This document shows positions 57,740-64,000 of a stretch of 64,000 nt of DNA, in pieces (positions within the stretch are counted from its first letter, which is position 1; each line of letters opens with the position of its first letter). Location of the stretch: assembly GCA_965231765.1 (NCBI GenBank), contig OZ246887.1, positions 1,798,001 through 1,862,000 of the forward strand, written 5' to 3'. The notes beneath the pieces are model-generated. The model did not search any database, was not told the DNA's origin, and saw nothing but the letters and a program-made list of their open reading frames with translations. The position numbers and the translations under genes are program-made. This DNA is from JAAXHF01 sp963665955. Lineage in GTDB: Bacteria > Desulfobacterota > Binatia > Bin18.

Positions 57740-58894
57740 ATGGAATTCACCTTCACTGGCGAGCAGCTCATGCTCCAAGAAAGCCTGCGCCAATACGCCA
57801 AAGAAAAACTGTTGCCTCAGTATGCACACTGGGATAAGGGCGAGACGATTAGCCGAGAGGAGCTGCGAGAAGCGGCCAAACTGGGGATCTTTGGGCTACG
57901 AGTGCCAGAAAAGTTTGGCGGTCAGGAGACAGACTATATCACCTGCGGTTTGATGGCGGAGGAGCTATCGCGGGGAGATTTTAACTATAGCTTGTATATC
58001 CAGCTCGGCTTAATTGCTTCAGAGCTGCTGGCGGGGTACGCCCACCCTGAAGTTCAAGCCGAGTGGCTCACCCGTCATGCGACAGGTGACGCAGTGATCG
58101 GTTTTGCCCTGACTGAGCCGAGCGCTGGCTCGGACGCCGCGAACATCACGACACGTGCAGAAAAGCTCGGCGACCATTACGTCATTACGGGTGAAAAAGC
58201 TTCAATTACGTTTGCTGGGTATGCTGACGCGTGTATTGTTTTTGCTCGGACGGGTGCTCAAGGAGCGCGTGGCTTGTCAGCTTTTCTCGTGCCGCTGGAT
58301 GATCCTGGTGTCACCCGCCAAGTGTATAAGAGTCCAGGCGAACGTTTGACCCAACGCGGTTCACTCTTTTTTGACGGGGTTCGTGTTCCCGCTCGCAATC
58401 GAGTTGGTGATGAGAGCAAAGGCTTCCAACAGGCCATGGTCGCGTTTGATTTTAATCGGGCGATTATTGCTTTGGCCTGTATTGGGGCTGCCCAACAGTC
58501 GCTTGAGGATACGATTGAATACACCAAAGGCCGGATGGTATTTGGCAAGCCGTTGGCCAAGTTTGAAAGTGTTTCGTTCCAGGTGGCTGAGCATCTGAGC
58601 CTGCTCGAAGCAGCTCGTTTGGTGTCCTACAAGTGTCTATGGCTCAAAGATCAAGACCAAAAACATACCAAGGAAGCGGCCATGGCCAAATGGATGGGGC
58701 CAAAGTTCTCAGCAGAAGCGATTCATGCCTGCATCATTTTACATGGACATTATGGCTATAGCATGGACTCGCCCCTGGAGCAGCGCTGGCGTGATGTTGT
58801 CGGCTTGGAAATCGGCGATGGCACGCCGGAGATTATGAAGGGCGTTGTTGCTCGTGAGGTGTTTGGGCGGGAGTATACCTCGTATCGAGATTAG
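57740..58894 (+). CDS. Acyl-CoA dehydrogenase family protein
   Basis: A 384-residue flavoprotein with AAAGG before ATG 57740. It shows GEQLMLQESLRQYAKEKLLP, GFALTEPSAGSDAANITTRAEKLGD, YVITGEKASITFAGYADACIVFARTG, YTKGRMVFGKPLAKFES and ILHGHYGYSMDSPLEQRWRDVVGLEIGDGTPEIM. The Glu in GTPEI is at the usual position of the catalytic base near the C-terminus. It belongs to a different subfamily from the gene at 56220. It ends before a strong hairpin (58915-58940). Confidence 0.92.
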   Translation: MEFTFTGEQLMLQESLRQYAKEKLLPQYAHWDKGETISREELREAAKLGIFGLRVPEKFGGQETDYITCGLMAEELSRGDFNYSLYIQLGLIASELLAGYAHPEVQAEWLTRHATGDAVIGFALTEPSAGSDAANITTRAEKLGDHYVITGEKASITFAGYADACIVFARTGAQGARGLSAFLVPLDDPGVTRQVYKSPGERLTQRGSLFFDGVRVPARNRVGDESKGFQQAMVAFDFNRAIIALACIGAAQQSLEDTIEYTKGRMVFGKPLAKFESVSFQVAEHLSLLEAARLVSYKCLWLKDQDQKHTKEAAMAKWMGPKFSAEAIHACIILHGHYGYSMDSPLEQRWRDVVGLEIGDGTPEIMKGVVAREVFGREYTSYRD

Positions 58895-58914
58895 GGTGTC
58901 AAAAAGGCAAAGAG

Positions 58915-58940
58915 TAGGGCGGGCGTTTCTGCCCGCCCTA
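58915..58940. terminator. Bidirectional terminator between convergent genes
   Basis: TAGGGCGGGC (58915-58924) pairs perfectly with GCCCGCCCTA (58931-58940) over GTTTCT, a strong 10-bp stem. It lies 21 bases beyond the acyl-CoA dehydrogenase stop, and 34 bases from the stop of the converging hydrolase. Confidence 0.75.
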
Positions 58941-58973
58941 GACAGGCTCAAGCATTCTCAACTGGGAACTGTG

Positions 58974-59768
58974 CTACGCCAAAAAGCGCCGCACCCGCTC
59001 AACAAACGCCTCAGCCTGCTCAATTTCGGGCCGGTGACCGCAGTTGTCAAAAACGACGAGCTCGGAGCCGGCGATCGCTTTATTATACGCTTGGCCTGCG
59101 CTGAGCGGGACAGTCGCATCGTCTCTGCCCCAGACGATCAGGGTCGGCAGATCTTTTACGCCTGCCAGCAGAGGGCCGAGGCTCGGGTAGAACATATATG
59201 GCTGCCAGGCGATGCGCGCCGTCTCTGCACGGGCATCTTCCCAGGCTTCGTACTGCTCGGGGGTTTGCTCTCCGCCGTACAGCTTGGCAAATTCCGGTGT
59301 TTTTTCCATGTTGGCCACGCTCGCATCCAAGTACGCTCGGGCCGTGACCACAAACATGTCCTTGATTTCGCCTTCGGGCGGTCGTAGACCGGCTGCTCCG
59401 ACGAGAACTAAACGACGGAATTGAGAAGCATTACTCGCTGCCATCTCAGCCGCAATCCAGCCTCCTAGCGAAAAGCCAATGACATTGGCCGGAGCCAAGC
59501 TCTTCTCCTGCAGCACCTGCGAGTAGAAACCCGCCATGTCCCGAGCATTGTTGATCCACTCAACCCGAGGGGATTTTCCAAACCCCGGATGGTGCGGAAT
59601 CACCAGCGCATGGGTGCGAGCCAGCTCTTCATGCCAACGGGTAATGCCCGGATGTCCTAGTTCCTCGTGCAATACGATCAATTCGGGGCCAGAGCCCCCT
59701 CTTGTCACTACCAACTCGGTACCAGCAACCTGGACCGTTTCGTCTTGCCATCCTTGTGTTTCTGCCAA
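58974..59768 (-). CDS. Alpha/beta hydrolase
   Basis: A 264-residue protein with AAAGGAGG before ATG 59768. It has PELIVLHEELGHPG, the nucleophile elbow VIGFSLGGWIAAEMA, the acid region VWGRDDATVPLSAGQ, and the final His in FDNCGHRPEIEQAE. It resembles meta-cleavage product or carboxyl-ester hydrolases. The length is normal, and the substrate is not known. On its upstream (right) side the same strand carries a broken pyrE, 44 bases away. Confidence 0.88.
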   Translation of the reverse strand: MAETQGWQDETVQVAGTELVVTRGGSGPELIVLHEELGHPGITRWHEELARTHALVIPHHPGFGKSPRVEWINNARDMAGFYSQVLQEKSLAPANVIGFSLGGWIAAEMAASNASQFRRLVLVGAAGLRPPEGEIKDMFVVTARAYLDASVANMEKTPEFAKLYGGEQTPEQYEAWEDARAETARIAWQPYMFYPSLGPLLAGVKDLPTLIVWGRDDATVPLSAGQAYNKAIAGSELVVFDNCGHRPEIEQAEAFVERVRRFLA

Positions 59769-59812
59769 TTGGATGTCCTCCTTTCTGATCTCTTTGATTA
59801 TGGGATTAATAA

Positions 59813-60190
59813 TTACGCTGTTGTCGGCTGCTGCTCACGCCGATATGCTTCGATCTCTGTTCGGGTAAAGACCGCCAGGACAGACAGTCCCTCCCCTAAT
59901 GCAGTCTGGATATTCCGTATCCCGTCATTCTCCTCACGGTCGACCAGGACACCAGCTCCCCTCACATCTAAGCCGACTTCCTGGCACGCCTGAACCGCTT
60001 TGATCGTCAAGCCACCGGTCGTCACGACATCGTCAAGCACAAAGACCTGATCGCCTGGATTGGCACAACCCTACAATCCAGCGCCGCGCGCCATGCGGTT
60101 TGGGCTCTTTGCGGACGCTGAACGCCTGGATCGGACCGCCTTGCCCCAAGCTGTAGGCTGTAGCGCAAACCGGGCTTCCCTTCAATAGGG
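59813..60190 (-). pseudogene. pyrE: Orotate phosphoribosyltransferase remnant, frameshifted and 5'-truncated
   Basis: The C-terminal part reads FVLDDVVTTGGLTIKAVQA (the PRPP-binding loop) and GVLVDREENDGIRNIQ in one frame. Just upstream the neighbouring frame gives GGPIQAFSVRKEPKPHGARR, the preceding PyrE segment. Removing one base in the CCC run at 60069-60071 would join the two. Upstream of about 60190 no PyrE-like sequence remains, so the first 60-70 residues are missing. A single-base error in the data could explain the shift but not the truncation. A functional pyrE must be elsewhere. Confidence 0.7.
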
Positions 60191-60578
60191 CAGGAGAAAA
60201 GGAGAATGGACACAAGACAGAAAATGATCAAGACGCAGCAGGTAGGTAATGAGACGAACATCTCAAAAGATCTCATCAGAATGGCCAAAGACTATCGGAA
60301 AAACCGGAATTTCCGCCTTTGGAGAGCTTTCGTGCACCCCCTCCGCCCGCTCCACCTGAGCCACTGGCTGTGATAGAGAGGGTTGCAGGCAGGGTCAAGA
60401 TAATAGGCGCCCTATAGACTGCCTTCTGGGACAGGGTTCTCCGGATTGGATGGGAGATATGCGTTTCCATATGGAAAAGAATCGGGAGATCCAGTATATA
60501 CCTAGGCTCTGGACTTTGTCCTTGTCTGCCCTCTGATACGAAGATTGTCCTCATACTGTAAGGCCTTGATTCACGACC
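60191..60578. other. 388-base region without a supported gene
   Basis: Sequence between the pyrE remnant and the GT9 gene. It contains AT-rich stretches and the palindrome at 60464-60477. The frames in either direction have no family likeness. It may include deleted pyrE material and the promoter of the glycosyltransferase cluster. Confidence 0.5.
60464..60477. promoter_or_regulatory. Perfect 14-bp palindrome upstream of GT9 gene
   Basis: TTTCCATATGGAAA is its own reverse complement and lies 102 bases before the glycosyltransferase start, in an untranslated region. It could be an operator for a dimeric regulator. No regulator gene is next to it. Confidence 0.35.
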
Positions 60579-61649
60579 GTGCCAACACTCCGACTCTCTG
60601 CTATTCCGCAACGCATCCTGATTGTCCTGCTGGGCGCCATTGGGGACGTGACCAGAGCCCTCCCACTTCTCACCCGTATTCGTCGCGCTTACCCTGATAG
60701 CCATATTACATGGGCAGTCGAACCCGCAGCTGCTCCGCTGCTCGACTATCACCCGGCCTTGAATGAGGTCCTCATTTACCACAGACCACAGGGACTAGCG
60801 GCATTTTGGCTATTTTTGACTGCGATAAGGAGGGGACGCTTTGATCTGGTTCTCGACCTCCAGCGGCATGCAAAAAGTGGCCTCGCCAGTTGGTGGTCGA
60901 AGGCGCCGGTCCGCCTTGGCTTTCACCGCTCCAACACAAAAGAAGGCAATTGGCTGTGTAATACCCATACCATCGCACCAGTTGCCGACTTCTCGCTCAA
61001 GCTGGGCCAATACCTCAAGTTTGCCGATGCACTCGGCCTGCCCGATGATGGGGTACAGTTTGAACTTCGTTTGCGAGAAGAAGAAGAAACGCATATTGAA
61101 GCGCTGTTAGCCCAGACCCCACGTCCTTTTGTCACATTTTTTCTCGGCTCCCGCTGGCCAAGTCGGTTTTGGTTTCCCCAGGCGACTGCACACGTCGCCC
61201 AGACACTGATACAGCAATATGGCATGGGAATTGTCCTTATCGGTGGACCCAGTGAGGTGACATTTGCCCAGGCGGTCAGTTCAGCACTTGAAACAAGTTC
61301 AGAAACAGGTCCAGAAACAGGCTCACGACTATCAGTCACAAATCTCACTGGACAGACACGCTTACGTGATCTGATTGGCATATTCTCACGTTGTCGCCTC
61401 GCCTGTGGACCAGACTCAGGTCCAATGCATATTGCAGCGGCAACCGGCACCCCAGTGATTTCCCTGTGGGGAGCGACCAGCCCTCTCCGCTCAGCTCCGT
61501 GGGGATCAGAGCACCTGGTACTCTGCGGCCCAGCTGCCTGCAGCCCGTGCTACACACGCCAGTGTCGGATCGGGCGGATATGTATGCAGCGGATTACCCC
61601 CGAACAGGTACTCTCAGCTGTAGAGCAGGTGCTCACTTCTCATACATAA
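60579..61649 (+). CDS. Glycosyltransferase family 9 (heptosyltransferase-like)
   Basis: A 356-residue GT-B enzyme starting at GTG 60579. It has RILIVLLGAIGDVTRALPLLTRIRRAYP, WAVEPAAAPLLDYHP, VLDLQRHAKSGLASWW, FFLGSRWPSRFW and the nucleotide-sugar site ACGPDSGPMHIAAATGTPVISLWGATSP. GT9 enzymes add heptose to the LPS inner core. The C-terminus has CSPCYTRQCRIGRICMQ, a Cys cluster often seen in this family. It heads a plus-strand cluster with a sulfatase-like and a WaaP-like gene, so a role in core-oligosaccharide assembly is likely. Confidence 0.93.
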   Translation: MPTLRLSAIPQRILIVLLGAIGDVTRALPLLTRIRRAYPDSHITWAVEPAAAPLLDYHPALNEVLIYHRPQGLAAFWLFLTAIRRGRFDLVLDLQRHAKSGLASWWSKAPVRLGFHRSNTKEGNWLCNTHTIAPVADFSLKLGQYLKFADALGLPDDGVQFELRLREEEETHIEALLAQTPRPFVTFFLGSRWPSRFWFPQATAHVAQTLIQQYGMGIVLIGGPSEVTFAQAVSSALETSSETGPETGSRLSVTNLTGQTRLRDLIGIFSRCRLACGPDSGPMHIAAATGTPVISLWGATSPLRSAPWGSEHLVLCGPAACSPCYTRQCRIGRICMQRITPEQVLSAVEQVLTSHT

Positions 61650-61710
61650 TCTGTGTCCAAATCCTCGGCCCTAGTCCCTGCCCGTAATAGCTGATAGCTG
61701 GTAAATCGTC

Positions 61711-62958
61711 ATGTCACAGTCACCACCCAATATCCTGCTATTGCTCATTGACTGCTTGCGAGCGGATGCTCTTTTTGGCAAGCAGCGTGGCTCGCAAACA
61801 CCGACGCTTGACCGCTTGGTCCGCTCGGGAGTGGCCTGTACTCAAGCCGTTTCTTCAGCCTCTTCAACCACTCCGTGTGTGGCCAGCTTGCTGACTGGAA
61901 CGTATTCCTTCGTGCATGGGATTCGCTCTATTTTTGGACTCAAGCTGAGTCCAACGGTATCCTCCTTGGTCGAAGCATTTCAGGCTCATGGCTATCACAC
62001 CTATGCCGAGGTCAGTGGCCCGCTGTTCCCCGAAACACATCTGAATCAAGGCTTTGACACCTACCATTTCCGCGCAGGGCCAGACTATCTTTCAACCCAG
62101 TGGGGCACCGACTTTCGGCAACGCCTACAAAATGCTGCCTATCAGCAGCCGTGGTTTATGTTCCTGCATGTGTGGGAATTGCATCATCACCGCCATATTC
62201 TGCCGGACTTTCGCAGCCGGGCGTATGGACGCAATCGGTATGAACGCGCACTCTCATCACTCGATTCAGAATTAGCCTCTGTGCTGTCCCTGCTGCCCTC
62301 AAATACCATCGTTGCTATCCATGGCGACCATGGCGAACGGGTCGTCAAAACTGATCTGGGCTATCGCACCTACCGGCTCTTCCGGGACCTTTTCGGATCT
62401 TCAGTCGCCAAACGTGAGGGACATGAGATGGATATCTCTGAAGATCTCATTCGTGTGCCACTCGTATTTTCATTTTTGGGCCAAGGCGGCCATCCGCAGC
62501 TGCCAGCCGGCAAAAAGGTATCCCAGCTGGTACGTCAAATTGATGTGATGCCAACTCTGCTTGATCTGGCCGGGGCTCCTCCGCCTCCCAACCTGCACGG
62601 TCAGAGCTTAGTTCCGGCTCTGCACTCTGATACCCCACTCAACCTGGAAGCGTACCTGGAAGCTTTTCTGCGTATCCATGCTGATCCTCGCGACCGGCGG
62701 GTCGGCTGGCGAACAGAAGCCTGGAAATATATGTATGCGCCTCAAAATTCGGGTCTACCAGAGGAATTATACGATCTGCAAAACGACCCGCGTGAACAAC
62801 ATAACCTCGTCAGCGCCCAATCTGAGATAAAAACGACCCTCCGGAGTCGGATTGAGGCGCTTCAAAATGGGCCACTGGCCGCTAATCCAGGCCAAGAGAT
62901 GAGTGCTGCCGAACAACAAGCGCTGGAAAAACGGATGGCGGATTTAGGCTACCTCTAG
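61711..62958 (+). CDS. Sulfatase/alkaline-phosphatase-superfamily enzyme with Thr at the nucleophile site
   Basis: A 415-residue cytoplasmic-type protein (no signal peptide or membrane domain). It has the family metal sites: NILLLLIDCLRADALF (first Asp), HGDHGERV, and KREGHEMDISEDLIRVPLVF. The formylglycine motif C-x-P-S-R is replaced here: SSASSTTPCVASLLTG puts Thr where Cys or Ser is normally converted to formylglycine. Thr nucleophiles are used by phosphoethanolamine and lipoteichoic-acid-type transferases in this superfamily. It may therefore transfer or remove a phosphate-linked group in the envelope cluster rather than hydrolyse sulfate. Confidence 0.85.
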   Translation: MSQSPPNILLLLIDCLRADALFGKQRGSQTPTLDRLVRSGVACTQAVSSASSTTPCVASLLTGTYSFVHGIRSIFGLKLSPTVSSLVEAFQAHGYHTYAEVSGPLFPETHLNQGFDTYHFRAGPDYLSTQWGTDFRQRLQNAAYQQPWFMFLHVWELHHHRHILPDFRSRAYGRNRYERALSSLDSELASVLSLLPSNTIVAIHGDHGERVVKTDLGYRTYRLFRDLFGSSVAKREGHEMDISEDLIRVPLVFSFLGQGGHPQLPAGKKVSQLVRQIDVMPTLLDLAGAPPPPNLHGQSLVPALHSDTPLNLEAYLEAFLRIHADPRDRRVGWRTEAWKYMYAPQNSGLPEELYDLQNDPREQHNLVSAQSEIKTTLRSRIEALQNGPLAANPGQEMSAAEQQALEKRMADLGYL

Positions 62959-62989
62959 TTCCGGCCTGTGTCTCTGGTAAAGAGAAGAC

Positions 62990-64000
62990 ATGCTTCAAAA
63001 CCGAGAAGAATACGCTCCGGACCGACGAGAACACGCCTCAGATCCAAAACAATACGGACAGCACGTCCCACTCGCGCCCCTCTTCTGTGTAACAGACCGC
63101 CCAGACCTCGACCAAGTCTTGCAGACCGTAGTCCACGAATGGGGGCCAACTCAGCTTCTGAAACAAGATAAAGACACGACGGTCACGCTAGTCTCTCTAC
63201 CGCTCGGTGCCGTTGTTGCCAAGCATCACAGTTTGCGGCGCTGGCGGCGGGTCGGTGATGGAATCATTCATGGTTCACCGGCTCGGCGCTCGTGGCAAGG
63301 TGCATGCCTCTTGCAGGAGTATGGCTTTTGTGTCCCACGCCCGTTAGCCATGCTGGAACGCCGCCAAGCAGGAATGGTGCGGGAGAGCCTGTATGTCAGC
63401 GAGGGCTTAGTCAGCCAAGTCCCGCTCCATATATATTGGCGCGATCACCATTCCGTCTGGTCCGTCTTCGAACAGCGCCAATTCCTGCGGGCGATGGCTG
63501 ATTTTCTGCGCACCTTTCATACTGCCGGCCTGTACGCTGGGGATATGAGGGACGCGAATCTTTTTGTTGAAGAAATCGGGAACGCTGATTGGAATTTTTA
63601 TTTGGTCGACCTTGACCGGGTGCGTCACTTTCCGACCCTCAACGTGCAACGCCGTTTCAAGAATCTGATCCAGCTTGAGCGTACGATTGGACACAGTGCT
63701 CGGGCCAGCGAGCGGCTCTTTTTTCTGTACCACTACTTAGGCGCCCCTTTGCCCTCCCGTCAGCAACGCCGCGTTGTGCTGCGCCAACTCATTCGTCTCC
63801 GGGATAAAAAAGATAGAGAGTATGCCCGCCGGCGTGCGCGCAATCGGCGCAGACCACTCGATACCTTACCCCCGGCAGCTGCCAATTCCAGGCCTCTTGG
63901 CTCGGCTGATCCTCCTGTCCCACACCCTGCGCTGTCTCAGCGAGCCGCGATTTCCTGCTGTATTGTCTGTTTCAATGAAGAAGCAAATATTCGGCGCTGT
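62990..64000 (+). CDS. WaaP/Kdo-kinase-like domain fused to glycosyltransferase 2 (partial, runs off right edge)
   Basis: From ATG 62990 the frame is open through the last base, 337 codons, so the C-terminus is outside the window. Residues about 20-250 resemble LPS kinases of the WaaP/KdkA type: VAKHHSLRRWRR (lysine region), the catalytic loop AGLYAGDMRDANLFVEE and the metal Asp in FYLVDLDRVRHF. A basic, Pro-rich linker follows (RRRARNRRRPLDTLPP), and near residue 320 AISCCIVCFNEEANI begins, which is the start of a GT2 domain. It may phosphorylate and glycosylate the LPS core, in line with its GT9 neighbour. No strong ribosome site is visible. Confidence 0.82.
   Translation, partial: MLQNREEYAPDRREHASDPKQYGQHVPLAPLFCVTDRPDLDQVLQTVVHEWGPTQLLKQDKDTTVTLVSLPLGAVVAKHHSLRRWRRVGDGIIHGSPARRSWQGACLLQEYGFCVPRPLAMLERRQAGMVRESLYVSEGLVSQVPLHIYWRDHHSVWSVFEQRQFLRAMADFLRTFHTAGLYAGDMRDANLFVEEIGNADWNFYLVDLDRVRHFPTLNVQRRFKNLIQLERTIGHSARASERLFFLYHYLGAPLPSRQQRRVVLRQLIRLRDKKDREYARRRARNRRRPLDTLPPAAANSRPLGSADPPVPHPALSQRAAISCCIVCFNEEANIRRC

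Noticed and set aside
60276..60782. 168-codon minus-strand frame upstream of the GT9 gene
   Set aside because: It overlaps the well-supported GT9 gene in antisense and has no recognisable motif; Gly-rich and Ser-rich runs are composition effects.

Overview
The window reads as a gene-dense chromosomal segment (roughly mid-50s % GC by eye, about 50 protein genes, both strands used) of a Gram-negative environmental bacterium. An outer-membrane porin, heptosyltransferase and LPS-kinase-type genes, a DUF1329 protein and UbiE/MenG support a diderm cell. The mix of molybdenum hydroxylase subunits, luciferase-like monooxygenases, acyl-CoA dehydrogenases, alpha/beta hydrolases and SDRs resembles metabolically versatile uncultured lineages of the deltaproteobacterial, Binatota or Tectomicrobia type. 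The phylum is an inference and is not shown by the sequence. I saw no tRNA or rRNA gene, CRISPR array, transposase or prophage.

Layout. 0.1-4.8 kb: a coxG-coxM-coxS-like set (the molybdenum-binding large subunit is not in view), then both subunits of a dimethylformamidase-type amidohydrolase. 4.9-13 kb: an exported alpha/beta hydrolase lacking its nucleophile, a fusion of an endonuclease-Q-type PHP nuclease with a UvrD helicase, an S9 peptidase, an amidohydrolase and an SDR. 13-17.5 kb: a minus-strand trio around a FIST sensor protein, divergent from an aminotransferase/Mur-ligase-domain fusion. 17.7-24 kb: CNNM/CorC protein, glutaredoxin-like protein, Smr protein, beta-propeller protein, ribulose-phosphate epimerase and ribosomal protein S1. 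24-34.3 kb: a nitrogen module with glnE, a ferritin-like protein, then a sigma-54-type promoter in front of porin-PII-Amt, followed by a GAF histidine kinase and an NtrC-class regulator. 34.4-48.5 kb: DUF1329 protein, UbiE/MenG, two LLM oxidoreductases, EVE protein, nitrilase-family hydrolase, two MoeA-type genes (the second fused to a periplasmic-binding-like domain), acyl-CoA dehydrogenase, MFS transporter, hydrolase and methyltransferase. 48.6-54.5 kb (minus): RsmI, SDR, OB-fold protein, then a MurD2-MurL pair for an alternative D-glutamate route in peptidoglycan, and a His-tailed FmdB-type protein. 54.5-60 kb: lactonase-like MBL hydrolase, HAD hydrolase, two divergent acyl-CoA dehydrogenases, a hydrolase, and decayed remnants of pyrE and a CaiB CoA-transferase. 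60.6-64 kb: an envelope polysaccharide cluster (GT9, alkaline-phosphatase-superfamily enzyme, WaaP-like kinase fused to GT2) that runs off the right edge.

The most notable items are the EndoQ-UvrD fusion, the aminotransferase-Mur fusion, the MurD2-MurL pair with a composition unlike its neighbours, several enzymes with missing catalytic residues, and small dispersed palindromes and repeats between genes. One of these repeat families sits at an apparent gene-deletion scar. The first 155 bases hold no gene I can support.
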